Shown here: positions 39,708-48,299 of the stretch, in pieces
How the letters are laid out: the number at the start of each line of letters is the position of its first letter
Position numbering within the stretch: the stretch's first letter is position 1
IMG/VR virus record: IMGVR_UViG_3300031974_001852
Location: 1-55,381 of that record
Strand: one strand, 5' to 3'
DNA length: 55,381 bases
Source: a virus
Made by a program: the position numbers and the translations under genes
The notes under the pieces: generated by a model
Database searches by the model: none
What the model saw: only the letters and a program-made list of their open reading frames with translations
What the model was told of the DNA's origin: nothing

Positions 39708-39913
39708 TGTGGATTAAGAAACTACTGGGAACTCCCCTTGATAAAAACCCTATAGATACTGTTATCGTTGAGAAACTTCCTGGTGCAGATAATGAACAAG
39801 TGCAGGAAGTTTATCAGGCAAGGTGGGTTTGGTATCATACTATCCTTGCGGTAGAGATAGCATTCACAAATATTTTATTGTTGGGCATACTGATTATTTT
39901 GGCATTCAAATGA
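39704..39913 (+). CDS. Small membrane protein (69 aa)
   Basis: ATGA overlap upstream. One C-terminal hydrophobic helix (TILAVEIAFTNILLLGILIILAF). Function unknown. Confidence 0.65.
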   Translation: MMWIKKLLGTPLDKNPIDTVIVEKLPGADNEQVQEVYQARWVWYHTILAVEIAFTNILLLGILIILAFK

Positions 39914-40158
39914 GCAAAGGTGACGGTTACAGATCAGGTAACACTCGGATGTTTAACATTCGTGTTCCCGAGTATCTGCATGCACAGTTTAAACAAATCT
40001 GCGGAGAAGCAGATGTAACTATGGCAAGTGCGTTGATTGGATACATGGAACGCATTGTTGACGGCACTGAGGATATCGGCGGTAAGACTAAAGAGAACGC
40101 AATGTTTGATCCTCTTGCAGACATTCGAACTCAATACAAAGATGGTGAGGATTACTGA
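39910..40158 (+). CDS. Ribbon-helix-helix-like protein (82 aa)
   Basis: The segment TRMFNIRVPEYLHAQFKQICGEADVTMASALIGYMERIV has the beta-strand, helix, helix pattern of Arc/MetJ-type repressors. It would bind DNA as a dimer, perhaps regulating early genes. Coupled to both neighbours. Confidence 0.6.
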   Translation: MSKGDGYRSGNTRMFNIRVPEYLHAQFKQICGEADVTMASALIGYMERIVDGTEDIGGKTKENAMFDPLADIRTQYKDGEDY

Positions 40159-40445
40159 TGGGAATTGATTATCGGTATAATGAGTTTGCGTTGATCAGTG
40201 AGTTGGAAGATTATGTCAACTCAACTTACGACGAGCATTACTCCAAAAACAAATACCAAGCAACTGAGTTTATTATCGACGGTGGTCATGGCGAGGGTTT
40301 CTGCCTTGGTAACATTTTGAAATACACTCAGCGTTATGGCAACAAAGAAGGAAAGAATCGTAAGGATCTGCTGAAGGTTCTCCACTATGCCTTGATTGCT
40401 CTGCACGTACATGATCTGGAACATGAGAATGATCAAGGATTTTGA
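40158..40445 (+). CDS. DUF3310-like protein (95 aa)
   Basis: The signature FCLGNILKYTQRYGNKEGKNRKDLLKVLHYALIAL matches the DUF3310 family (often called SaV-like or nucleotide kinase-like) by pattern. Function unproven. It starts at the stop of the RHH-like gene. Confidence 0.75.
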   Translation: MGIDYRYNEFALISELEDYVNSTYDEHYSKNKYQATEFIIDGGHGEGFCLGNILKYTQRYGNKEGKNRKDLLKVLHYALIALHVHDLEHENDQGF

Positions 40446-41034
40446 GTTTAAAGAAATCTGGCCGATTCCTATACTGTTTACTACAGTAGATTTGCCTCAT
40501 GAAGAAATAAGTGATTATGTTAGGGAGACTCTTGCTAAACATAATTCTTATACAAGTTATCATGACAAAAAATTTAATGAGTACATGAAGTTAAAAGTGC
40601 CATGGCGCATCGCATTAGAAAACTGTATGAAGAATGCCGCCAAGACTTTCGCGGACAAAAGAAAAATAGATTGCCCACCTTTCCTTGACTATTGGTTCTC
40701 AGTTTACAACGAGGGTGATGACCATGTATTACACAGTCATCCATACGCATTAGTCGCAGGAACCTATTATCCATATGCGGACGAAAACTCAACTAAGATT
40801 AGATACAGAAATCCTCATGGACAGTTGATTGCTCATTCTGAACCAGGAGAAAGGTGTGAAGATATGCTGTACACCCACTACCCCACAACTGGTCAACTGA
40901 ACTGCTGGCCATGTTGGTTGGAGCATGAGGTTCGCCCCCAAAAAGACGTTGACCCTGATAAGAGTAGAGTTGCTATCTCGTTCAATTATGGCAACTTGAA
41001 AATGACTATGGACAAGAACGAAGCAAGTCGTTGA
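40423..41034 (+). CDS. 2OG-Fe(II) oxygenase, phage family TIGR02466-like
   Basis: 203 aa from ATG 40423 (40429 is possible). The catalytic block is VLHSHPYALVAGTYYPYAD, with HxH-like metal binding, followed by IRYRNPHG and LEHEVRP...RVAISFNYG, which supplies the distal His and the 2OG-binding Arg. I recognise the set from the TIGR02466 phage family. The substrate is unknown. Confidence 0.8.
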   Translation: MRMIKDFEFKEIWPIPILFTTVDLPHEEISDYVRETLAKHNSYTSYHDKKFNEYMKLKVPWRIALENCMKNAAKTFADKRKIDCPPFLDYWFSVYNEGDDHVLHSHPYALVAGTYYPYADENSTKIRYRNPHGQLIAHSEPGERCEDMLYTHYPTTGQLNCWPCWLEHEVRPQKDVDPDKSRVAISFNYGNLKMTMDKNEASR

Positions 41035-41054
41035 TCTTACTAGAGTTTTTTCTC

Positions 41055-41083
41055 TTGCTTTTCCTCCTTGATTGAGGCATAAT
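41055..41083 (+). promoter_or_regulatory. Sigma70-like early promoter
   Basis: TTGCTT at 41055-41060, a 17-nt spacer, and CATAAT at 41078-41083; AGGAGG follows before ATG 41105. Confidence 0.75.
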
Positions 41084-41104
41084 AAAAGTATAGGAGGTGC
41101 ATCT

Positions 41105-41419
41105 ATGCGCATTTATGGTTCTATGTCTCACGATTTTACTGGTCGTAAGATCAAGAAAAGTAAACCCAAGGGTGAGGTCTACGCTAAATATAAGCGACCT
41201 GCTTTTTCCGAGATGACTGCCCGTAGTGGTCCTGTTCGTCGCGATGAAGGTCAGGTCTATGCTTCGGTAGACTGTACGAAGGGTGGTCCCTGCGCTGCTC
41301 CTGAGAAGAAACAGTATACAGGGACTCTGGTCAAGGGTATCGCGACGATGCATAAGTCGAACGCTGTACCTGTCATTGACGACGAGCAAGCGAAAGATCT
41401 TGCCCGTATGAGGAGGTGA
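41105..41419 (+). CDS. Basic hypothetical protein (104 aa)
   Basis: ATG 41105 has an AGGAGG ribosome site and sits behind an early promoter. The opening MRIYGSMSHDFTGRKIKKSKPK is basic and looks like a conserved phage protein. Function unknown. Confidence 0.7.
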   Translation: MRIYGSMSHDFTGRKIKKSKPKGEVYAKYKRPAFSEMTARSGPVRRDEGQVYASVDCTKGGPCAAPEKKQYTGTLVKGIATMHKSNAVPVIDDEQAKDLARMRR

Positions 41420-41422
41420 TGT

Positions 41423-41557
41423 ATGCCGTCAGGCGTTTGGACTGAACAGAGGGTGCGAGATTATTTTGATACGCACTGGGATGTGACCCTTCGACAACTA
41501 GCGAGGATGAGTGGGTGGTCTGTAAAGGACTTGAAAGCAATTCTACTTATGGGGTAG
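41423..41557 (+). CDS. Small HTH-like protein (44 aa)
   Basis: Excellent AGGAGG site. LRQLARMSGWSVKDLKAILL resembles a single helix-turn-helix. Could be a tiny regulator. Confidence 0.6.
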   Translation: MPSGVWTEQRVRDYFDTHWDVTLRQLARMSGWSVKDLKAILLMG

Positions 41558-41561
41558 AGAT

Positions 41562-41936
41562 ATGCGATATCTAGTATTTGCAGTTGCGACAACATTCATC
41601 GTTGGTTGTGCGGAACTTGGAAAATGGGTTCCTAGTAAGTACGATAACAACGAGTTTGATACTCTAGCGGAAATACAAGTCGTTGCTGGTATGCCAACGA
41701 AAGACTGGTGTAATCCTAGAGAGTTACAGTTTATGAAACGACAGAGCGCCAAGTTGGTTCTCTATGGAAAGTATAGGTTGAATGACAACATTGAAGGGAT
41801 CTATAATGACCTGCACTCTTTGGTGTCAGAACTAGCAGAAAAAGAAGAACCAAGTGATGTGTACTGTAAGATCAAGCGAGGCAGTATCGCTGATGCCTCT
41901 GAAGCAGCACTTAAAGTTTTCGGGGGTAGGAAATGA
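41562..41936 (+). CDS. Lipoprotein (124 aa)
   Basis: Signal MRYLVFAVATTFIVGC with lipobox IVGC at Cys16. The mature part has two more cysteines and a helical C-terminus. ATGA overlap with the next gene. Function unknown; a phage lipoprotein could block superinfection. Confidence 0.75.
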   Translation: MRYLVFAVATTFIVGCAELGKWVPSKYDNNEFDTLAEIQVVAGMPTKDWCNPRELQFMKRQSAKLVLYGKYRLNDNIEGIYNDLHSLVSELAEKEEPSDVYCKIKRGSIADASEAALKVFGGRK

Positions 41937-42148
41937 ACTTAGAACTTTGGCAGAAAGCAGCGGAAATAAAAGTTCGGGAGTACAAAGAACTCTTGGACGC
42001 TGGACACATAACTCAGGGTGAGTATGAGGAGTTGGTCGAAGATATTGTTGACCTCGCTCGTATTCAAGATCAACTAGAAACAGAAGATCTTAAGAACAAA
42101 GCAGTCAAGGCGATTGACGCGATTAAGGTTGTAGCAGGATTACTTTAA
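41933..42148 (+). CDS. Helical protein (71 aa)
   Basis: Acidic amphipathic helices (IKVREYKELLDAGHITQGEYEELVEDIV). The DAGHITQGEYEEL phrase resembles a SHOCT-like motif. Function unknown. Confidence 0.65.
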   Translation: MNLELWQKAAEIKVREYKELLDAGHITQGEYEELVEDIVDLARIQDQLETEDLKNKAVKAIDAIKVVAGLL

Positions 42149-42474
42149 TGGAACTTGAAAATATAGAAGAAGTCAACCCATCTGCTCTAGTGGCAGTAGA
42201 ACTTCTTTCTTCATATTTCGAACAAGACGCCCAAGCAGATCACGACGCATATGGTAAGTTGAGATGGGCATGGGAGTTTACTTGGAAAGACGCACCAGTA
42301 GAAGTGCATATGGTGCGCACATTAAATAATAAGTATGCTCTAGCAGTAGCAGACTTTGGGCGTGATGGACTTCATGCTCGGGACTGGTCTAAACACAACA
42401 AGGGGCATCTTGGCAAAGCAAAAAGAATTCTTGGTAAAACTTTGAACACGGATTTCTCTGGCGAACTTTTTTAG
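42148..42474 (+). CDS. Hypothetical protein (108 aa)
   Basis: TAATG start. Contains YGKLRWAWEFTWKDAPVEVHMVR and a basic helical C-terminus (GHLGKAKRILGKTL). No family recognised. Confidence 0.65.
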   Translation: MELENIEEVNPSALVAVELLSSYFEQDAQADHDAYGKLRWAWEFTWKDAPVEVHMVRTLNNKYALAVADFGRDGLHARDWSKHNKGHLGKAKRILGKTLNTDFSGELF

Positions 42475-42476
42475 TT

Positions 42477-43166
42477 ATGAAAAAATTTAATTTGGACTTG
42501 ATCGAGTTACCCAAGATCAAGCGCGTCACCGTCAACGGTAAACGTCATTATGTAAAAGAGGATGGGGAGGCAGTTCCGTACCCTTCTGTCACCACCGTCC
42601 TTTCCTCTTGTAAGAAAACCAAGAGGGCATTACATGAATGGCGACGCCGAGTTGGTGCTGAGCAAGCGAACAAAATATCTCGGCAAGCAACTCAACGTGG
42701 CACGTCAGTCCATACTTTGATAGAGGACTACATACAAGGGAAAGAGTCCACTGGCGTAATAATGCCAAACGCTCGCGACATGTTCGGTCGCCTGCGTGAT
42801 GTTGCTGATGAGCACATCGACAATGTTAGGTTGATTGAGGGACTAATGTATTCTGAGTATCTGCGAGCAGCAGGTACTGTGGATATGGTCGCCGAGTATG
42901 ACGGCAAACTTTCAGTGATTGACTGGAAAACTGCTGCGAGGCGAAAGACTCGATCTAAGATATATAACTACTTCAAGCAGGAAGCTGCATACGCAGTCAT
43001 GTTTGAAGAAATGACTGGAATACCTGTGACTCAGTTAGTCACAATCATTACAACGCAAGAAGGAGATTCTCAAGTATTCATCGAACACCGTGACGAATGG
43101 GTGGGTGAGTTCTTGAAGTTGAGAGACCAGTATGAGTTGGAACTACAGGATAGCGCATCGCCCTAA
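42477..43166 (+). CDS. PD-(D/E)xK exonuclease (MGME1/Cas4-like)
   Basis: 229 aa. The catalytic core is GTVDMVAEYDGKLSVIDWKTA (D...DxK), with a RGTSVHTLIEDYI motif upstream, and QEAAYAVMFEEMTG after it (QxxxY motif). This is the order in MGME1-like ssDNA exonucleases found in cyanophages. It probably processes recombination intermediates. Confidence 0.85.
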   Translation: MKKFNLDLIELPKIKRVTVNGKRHYVKEDGEAVPYPSVTTVLSSCKKTKRALHEWRRRVGAEQANKISRQATQRGTSVHTLIEDYIQGKESTGVIMPNARDMFGRLRDVADEHIDNVRLIEGLMYSEYLRAAGTVDMVAEYDGKLSVIDWKTAARRKTRSKIYNYFKQEAAYAVMFEEMTGIPVTQLVTIITTQEGDSQVFIEHRDEWVGEFLKLRDQYELELQDSASP

Positions 43167-43398
43167 GACTGATCCCCTGCTGGGATATCAGATTCACGAG
43201 ATCTATTATGATGATAAGGGCAATGTCAAATATTATTCGACTAATCCTATAAGTCCATTTGGTGATATACCTGATGAGTTGTATGAAGATATGTGTAACA
43301 TGATGCGAGCGTTCGACGAAGAACCGTTGAATCTCGATCACGTAGATTACCTGCTAACAAGGAAGGAGCAGGGTTCCGGTCAAAAGAGGGAAACGTAA
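43132..43398 (+). CDS. Conserved small phage protein (88 aa)
   Basis: ATG lies 35 nt inside the exonuclease gene. Opens MSWNYRIAHRPKTDPLLGYQIHEIYYDDKG, a pattern seen in many phages. Function unknown. A structured RNA follows the stop. Confidence 0.75.
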   Translation: MSWNYRIAHRPKTDPLLGYQIHEIYYDDKGNVKYYSTNPISPFGDIPDELYEDMCNMMRAFDEEPLNLDHVDYLLTRKEQGSGQKRET

Positions 43399-43404
43399 GG
43401 GTAC

Positions 43405-43481
43405 GACTGCGAGGGCATGGTAGAGATGTCCTGATGTGTCCACCGCATATTTTGGAGAGCGGTGTAGACGGGGTCGCAGTC
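43405..43481 (+). ncRNA. Candidate three-way-junction RNA
   Basis: The closing stem P1 is a perfect 8-bp GACTGCGA/TCGCAGTC (43405-43412 with 43474-43481). Inside, P2 is GGGCAT/ATGTCC (43413-43418 with 43426-43431, one G-U) closing a 7-nt loop. P3 is CACCGC/GCGGTG (43441-43446 with 43459-43464), extended by GTC/GAC across a TA bulge, with a 12-nt loop. No ORF explains it. It lies just upstream of the late gene block and an early-type promoter. It may be a small RNA, a 3' UTR element or a processing site. Confidence 0.6.
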
Positions 43482-43514
43482 ACAAGTCATTGATTTTAAA
43501 TGACTTTTTTCTAT

Positions 43515-43543
43515 TTGCTTTTGTATACAGTTTCAGTCATAAT
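43515..43543 (+). promoter_or_regulatory. Sigma70-like promoter
   Basis: TTGCTT at 43515-43520, a 17-nt spacer, and CATAAT at 43538-43543, 6 nt before a late box. Confidence 0.65.
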
Positions 43544-43548
43544 AGTCT

Positions 43549-43556
43549 TATAAATA
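43549..43556 (+). promoter_or_regulatory. Late promoter box TATAAATA
   Basis: Exact late octamer 20 nt before ATG 43576, which also has an AAAGGAGG ribosome site. Early and late elements are stacked here. Confidence 0.65.
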
Positions 43557-43575
43557 GGGCAAAGGAGGAAATCCT

Positions 43576-43923
43576 ATGACAAAGTATCTGTTTGCAATAT
43601 TTGTAGTTTTAGTGATCGGCGCTCATTCGCAAGAAACTCACAGTGCTGATATCACTATCCCCTCAAACGCCAAAGTTGTTTATGGCGGCAAGGGTTGTCA
43701 ACCTGATGGATCTGCTCGCGAACCTTCGTATCGCGCATCCACCAACACCCTGTATCACTACAGTTGTGACCGTTCTGGTCGTGTAGAAGCAGCGACTGAT
43801 CGTGTGATTCAGAGAACTGTTGATCGAACTGCTTGGCAGATCGAAACTTCTATTCAACATGGCATTGATCGTAAGATTTATGATATGGGACGGAAGTTAG
43901 ACAAGATCCTTGGTCGATACTAA
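43576..43923 (+). CDS. Periplasmic protein (115 aa)
   Basis: AAAGGAGG ribosome site. Signal peptide MTKYLFAIFVVLVIGAHSQ; the mature part has cysteines in GKGCQPDG and HYSCDRSG and a helical C-terminus. Function unknown. Opens the late block. Confidence 0.75.
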   Translation: MTKYLFAIFVVLVIGAHSQETHSADITIPSNAKVVYGGKGCQPDGSAREPSYRASTNTLYHYSCDRSGRVEAATDRVIQRTVDRTAWQIETSIQHGIDRKIYDMGRKLDKILGRY

Positions 43924-44366
43924 TGTTGGTCTATTATCATGCGAGGACTCCTCAGTACATTGAGGAGTTCGTTGAATGGTGCTGCGAAGAACTTGGTATT
44001 GATAAACTTCGCGGATGGATTGATTTCAGGTGGCACTACGGCGAACTAGAAGATAATGCGTTTGGATTATGTACAGGTGATTCTCGTGAAATCTCCATAC
44101 AGGTTGCGACTCGTCAGTTCGGCGAACCTATTTCCTACGAAGATAAACTCAAAACTACTGCACACGAATTAGTGCATGCTCGTCAGTATCTCCGAAGAGA
44201 ACTTACTCAGCATCCCGACGAATGGGATCTGCCTGTTTCGCGTTGGAAAGGCAGGAAGATTCATTACGGAAAAGGTAAGTATGGCGAGAACGACACTCCT
44301 TGGGAGAAAGAGGCGAGACGCCTAGAAGAAAAACTCTTCAAGAAGTGGATGGAAGAAGAGATATAA
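43923..44366 (+). CDS. SprT-like putative metallopeptidase (147 aa)
   Basis: The zinc motif HELVHARQYL (HExxH) lies near residues 80-89, in a small protein with no signal peptide. The layout resembles SprT-like or phage minimal metallopeptidases. Late expression suggests virion maturation or DNA-protein crosslink repair. TAATG link to the periplasmic gene. Confidence 0.7.
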   Translation: MLVYYHARTPQYIEEFVEWCCEELGIDKLRGWIDFRWHYGELEDNAFGLCTGDSREISIQVATRQFGEPISYEDKLKTTAHELVHARQYLRRELTQHPDEWDLPVSRWKGRKIHYGKGKYGENDTPWEKEARRLEEKLFKKWMEEEI

Positions 44367-44369
44367 ATA
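44362..44369 (+). promoter_or_regulatory. Late promoter box TATAAATA
   Basis: Exact late octamer overlapping the upstream stop, 24 nt before the virion-type gene at 44394. Confidence 0.7.
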
Positions 44370-44393
44370 GATACATCCAAAGGGAAGGTATCT

Positions 44394-45656
44394 ATGGCAA
44401 TCCGTTCAACAGATGATCTAAAAATCCAACTCGACAAGTGTGGGTACACAGATCTCAAGCAAGGCAAGACTCGAAGCACGGTGGTCGTCGAACTCGAAAA
44501 GGGTGGCGATCGAGAGGGTGCATTGAGAAACATTGCCACTAAGTTGAGGGGAAGGTACAACCCCAAAGGTGGTTCATCCTCTGTTGGTCGTACCGAAATC
44601 GGAACGTATTACGTTGAAGCAAAGATAAAAGGTGGCGGGGGATCAGGCGCAGGTTCTGACATCACCAAGCTCGCTGAGTCTGCTCAATGCGTTTATAACG
44701 CTGCTTGCTACGCCAAGAAACCATACACTCATGCTGGACTCAAAGGTGCCAGCAGTAAGTACGACGTCGACGAGAAAATCGACAACGTGCTAACCAAACT
44801 GCCAGACGACTGGATTGCATCTTCCAAGTTGGTGGCAGAAGAATTGAAGAAGAAGTTCCCTTCCTCATCTTATACACATCATCGCGGTTCTGCTTGGGTC
44901 GACAAGTTGTATAAGCATGTAAACCTGCTTAACAGAGAAGCAGGTAGACCGTTCGGCGACGCGAATAAGTGGAGTCCTGCTGACATATGGATGACCACAC
45001 CAAAAGGAGCGAACGTTCCCCTGACTTCCGCTAAAACTTTTGTTGAACTAAACGAAATGTTGATTCAGAATTTTAAGAGTAAGGATATCGTTGGTGTTTC
45101 TCTCAAGAAATGTGTAGGAACTGTTACTTACAAAGAACTGAACTTGGGTAGGGAACGACCGACGTTCAAATACGAAAAAACAACAACTGGTCTCCGTGGA
45201 TTCTTTGAGTCCGGAGATGGATACCTTTTCTTCAATGGTGGGAAAGCGCAGTTTCGTAAGTTCGGCACTACATGGCAGGGCGAACTAAAAGGTAAGAACG
45301 CGAACATGGGTAAGATGTCTGGTGGTCCGATCAAAGGGTTGGTCGATATGATCGTTGGACCATCGAAAACATTTATACCTCAAAGAGAACTTAGTGATCG
45401 CAACGAAGAAACAATCAAAAAGTTCTACGATTGGTACAATGCTTGTCCAGATACACCTAAGATGGACGAGTACGATTTTTATAAAGCAGTCATGGAAAAA
45501 GATATGAACTGGTTTGTCTCTAAGATCATGACAACCCAACTTATTTCCATAGTCGAATCAATGTCAAAGAAAGATAAGGATCGTTTCGCCTCAGGTCTAG
45601 TGAACTATGCTGGATCCGAGTCAGAACTATCAGGACCATACGCAAAGGTTTACTAA
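44394..45656 (+). CDS. Putative virion protein (420 aa)
   Basis: Late box and AGGGAAGG ribosome site precede it. N-terminal MAIRSTDDLKIQLDKCGYTDLKQG, a Gly/Ser linker near 80 (KGGGGSGAGSD), and a central alpha/beta region. No enzymatic motif found. It is followed at once by another structural-type gene, so a head or tail role is likely. Confidence 0.6.
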   Translation: MAIRSTDDLKIQLDKCGYTDLKQGKTRSTVVVELEKGGDREGALRNIATKLRGRYNPKGGSSSVGRTEIGTYYVEAKIKGGGGSGAGSDITKLAESAQCVYNAACYAKKPYTHAGLKGASSKYDVDEKIDNVLTKLPDDWIASSKLVAEELKKKFPSSSYTHHRGSAWVDKLYKHVNLLNREAGRPFGDANKWSPADIWMTTPKGANVPLTSAKTFVELNEMLIQNFKSKDIVGVSLKKCVGTVTYKELNLGRERPTFKYEKTTTGLRGFFESGDGYLFFNGGKAQFRKFGTTWQGELKGKNANMGKMSGGPIKGLVDMIVGPSKTFIPQRELSDRNEETIKKFYDWYNACPDTPKMDEYDFYKAVMEKDMNWFVSKIMTTQLISIVESMSKKDKDRFASGLVNYAGSESELSGPYAKVY

Positions 45657-45657
45657 A

Positions 45658-46464
45658 ATGGCACAGTGGAACAAACTATTTCAACGCATGCTCGGCAACA
45701 ACGAGGACATCTATGAAGTCCAGATGCTTGCTGACAAAGACGGCAATATCATCAACTCATTTGGTTCGTCTGCAAATATTCCTATTGCAGATGGAACAGT
45801 TGAAGGGTACTCAGTTCGCAACATCTTTGGAACTACGGGAGGTGCCGCTAATATCGTTACCACAGAGTTTCGAACTCCTTGGGAAGAAGCGAGCAACTAC
45901 ACTTTCCCATCGTCAGCATCTACTCTCAGTCTTGTGAGTAGTGCAATCGGTGACACAACAGCTGTTGTATTGATTCAAGGTTTGGACGAGAACTTTCTTT
46001 CAGTCAGTGAGACAAAGACTCTCACAGGAACAACGCCCATAACCACTTCAAATTCTTATCTTCGTGTGAACGATATGATAATCATCTCGGGCAATGCGAC
46101 AGGAAATGTCACTTTGGGTGATGGCGTAAACAACTATGCGGTTATTCTAGCGGGTAACGGTAGATGTCAAAAGGCAGTTTACACTGTTCCTGCGGGATAC
46201 TGTTTCTTTCTGACTCGTATTGACGCATTCTGTACGGATGCGAACGGTGGTAAAGCAGCACGATTTAGAAACTTCTTGGTGTCCAATAATGCTTCTGCTC
46301 GTGAACTTAGAGTTGCTGACACCACATTTTTTGAGAACATGAACATTGTAAGACAGGCACCGTTTAAGTACGACGAAAAAACCGACATTGAAATGCAGTT
46401 AAGGTCTTTGTCAGGTTCTACTTTTGGATCAGTATTTGCTGAAGGAATTTTAGTACAGCAATGA
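45658..46464 (+). CDS. Structural-type protein (268 aa)
   Basis: Begins MAQWNKLFQRMLGNNEDIYEVQ. The rest is beta-rich and Ser/Thr-rich (SSASTLSLVSSAIGDTTAVV) with a C-terminal strand set (NFLVSNNASARELRVAD). Composition and place in the late block fit a virion surface or neck protein. Confidence 0.6.
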   Translation: MAQWNKLFQRMLGNNEDIYEVQMLADKDGNIINSFGSSANIPIADGTVEGYSVRNIFGTTGGAANIVTTEFRTPWEEASNYTFPSSASTLSLVSSAIGDTTAVVLIQGLDENFLSVSETKTLTGTTPITTSNSYLRVNDMIIISGNATGNVTLGDGVNNYAVILAGNGRCQKAVYTVPAGYCFFLTRIDAFCTDANGGKAARFRNFLVSNNASARELRVADTTFFENMNIVRQAPFKYDEKTDIEMQLRSLSGSTFGSVFAEGILVQQ

Positions 46465-46509
46465 TAACTGGAAATAACTAAAAGTTATATGCATATAGCA
46501 AAACAATCC

Positions 46510-46538
46510 TTTACTTTTGTGTCCAGATATAGTACAAT
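46510..46538 (+). promoter_or_regulatory. Sigma70-like promoter abutting a start codon
   Basis: TTTACT at 46510-46515, a 17-nt spacer, and TACAAT at 46533-46538. ATG follows 7 nt later with no ribosome site (leaderless candidate). Confidence 0.7.
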
Positions 46539-46544
46539 GCGCGT

Positions 46545-47780
46545 ATGAAATCGTTTATGACACATCAAATGCTCTCTGAGGCGAAGAACACTCACATGAC
46601 TCACATCGAGGACAAAGTCCTCTACGGTGGGGTTGAGGGAACTCGTCAGGCGATCAACGCACTTCGTTCCCTGCGCGATATGCTTGCTGGCAAACATAAG
46701 GGCGATATCTCCGTCAAGTGGGACGGTGCCCCTGCTATCTTCGCAGGCATAGACCCTCGCGACGGTAAGTTCTTCGTGGCGAAGAAGGGTATCTTCAACA
46801 AGAATCCTAAAGTGTACAAGACGAAGGCAGATGTCGACGCCGACACTTCCGGCGACTTGAACGTAAAACTCAACGCTGCTCTTGAGGAACTTCCTGCTCT
46901 TGGCATCAAGGGTGTCATACAGGGAGACTTCTTGTTTGGTCCTGGCGATGTAACGACCAAGAATATTGGCGGCGATAGTTATGTCACGTTTCATCCCAAC
47001 ACTATCGTGTATGCTTTGCCTACTGGTAGTGCTGCGGCGAAAGAAGTGAAGACTGCTCGTATCGGTATCGTGTGGCATACAACATACACTGGTGATACGT
47101 TTGAAAGTATGCGAGCATCATTCGGCGTCAACGTTGGTGCTCTGAAGAACAGTCGTAAGGTTTGGAGTCAGGATGCTATGCTCCGTGACGTGACGACTGC
47201 CACTTTGACTGCTCGTCAAACAAAAGAAGTCACTGAGTATTTGTCAACTGCTGGTAAGATATTCCAGAAGATTGCTGGTAGCACCCTGCGGCAACTTGAA
47301 GCGAACCAAGAACTCGCTCAGTTGATCGAACAGTTTAACAACACTTTCGTTCGTAAGGGTATGGTGATACAAGACTCGCGCAGACACGTAATCGCGTTAC
47401 AGCGTTGGTTGCGCACAAAGTACAAAGCAGAGATGGACAAGCGATCCACGGAGCGTGGTAAGAAAACGCAAAGAGAAAAACTCAACAGAATTATGGCGTT
47501 CTTCTCGAAGCAAAACACCGCATCATTGATCGCTATGTTTGAACTGCAAAAGAATATTGTATTGGCGAAACTAATGCTTATAAATAAACTAAACGCTCTT
47601 GCGAATATAGGCACTTTTGTCAAAACACGCAAGGGTTACAAAGTAACAGGTCAAGAAGGATTTGTTGCTATCGACAAACTTGGTGGTGATGCGGTGAAGT
47701 TAGTTGATCGTATGGAGTTTTCATATAACAACTTTTCACCAGATATATTGAAAGGATGGGATAAACCTAGTAGGAACTAA
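46545..47780 (+). CDS. KxDG ligase-like protein (DUF6267-like) with capsid-leader N-terminus
   Basis: 411 aa. KWDGAPAIFAGIDP places KxDG at 58-61, the nucleotidyl-lysine motif of DNA/RNA ligases and capping enzymes. FFVAKKGIF and VIQGDFLFGP (124-133) resemble motifs III-IV. A clear motif V is not seen, so activity is uncertain. The N-terminus MKSFMTHQMLSEAK resembles the T4 internal-protein capsid-targeting leader (MKTYQEFIAEA). It may therefore be packaged and injected as a ligase for host-side repair or RNA joining. Apparently leaderless. Confidence 0.7.
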   Translation: MKSFMTHQMLSEAKNTHMTHIEDKVLYGGVEGTRQAINALRSLRDMLAGKHKGDISVKWDGAPAIFAGIDPRDGKFFVAKKGIFNKNPKVYKTKADVDADTSGDLNVKLNAALEELPALGIKGVIQGDFLFGPGDVTTKNIGGDSYVTFHPNTIVYALPTGSAAAKEVKTARIGIVWHTTYTGDTFESMRASFGVNVGALKNSRKVWSQDAMLRDVTTATLTARQTKEVTEYLSTAGKIFQKIAGSTLRQLEANQELAQLIEQFNNTFVRKGMVIQDSRRHVIALQRWLRTKYKAEMDKRSTERGKKTQREKLNRIMAFFSKQNTASLIAMFELQKNIVLAKLMLINKLNALANIGTFVKTRKGYKVTGQEGFVAIDKLGGDAVKLVDRMEFSYNNFSPDILKGWDKPSRN

Positions 47781-47782
47781 AC

Positions 47783-48271
47783 GTGGCAAAACCGCTCTCA
47801 TTTAAAGACTTCGTCGTCGTTGATTACGTCCCAGGAACTGGAGAGTATATCAACTATCAGGCGCACAAGCGACATAAGCAACAAGGTGCTGGCAGCAATG
47901 CTGAGTATGCTTCTTATCAACCTGAAGGTGAGAAGATAGAAGAAGCACTGACGCATGCTCAGCGCATCAAGCGACGTGTTCAAATGAAGAAGATGAAGGC
48001 ACGTATCAAACTTGGTAGGATTCGCGCAATGCGAAGAACACCAACTATGGATGTTATCAAAAAGCGAGCAAAGAAAAAAGCAAGACTCATGATTCTGAAA
48101 AGATTGACCAGAGGCAAATCTAAGTCAGAGTTAGGTTTTGCGCAACGTCAAGCATATGAAAAGAAACTTGATAAGATGGGTCCTCGCATTGATCGCATTG
48201 CCAGAAGGTTAATCCCTGATGTTCGGAAAGCTGATAGAGAACGAAAGAAAGCAGCGCAATCAGCGAAATAA
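47783..48271 (+). CDS. Very basic protein with leader-like N-terminus (162 aa)
   Basis: GTG start after the ligase-like stop. MAKPLSFKDFVVVDYVP carries the SFKDF leader-like motif. The rest is extremely Lys/Arg-rich (KRRVQMKKMKARIKLGRIRAMRR), suited to binding packaged DNA. A head-internal DNA-condensing protein is the simplest reading. Confidence 0.65.
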   Translation: MAKPLSFKDFVVVDYVPGTGEYINYQAHKRHKQQGAGSNAEYASYQPEGEKIEEALTHAQRIKRRVQMKKMKARIKLGRIRAMRRTPTMDVIKKRAKKKARLMILKRLTRGKSKSELGFAQRQAYEKKLDKMGPRIDRIARRLIPDVRKADRERKKAAQSAK

Positions 48272-48299
48272 TTCGTAATGTAATCGTAGGGAGACGACG

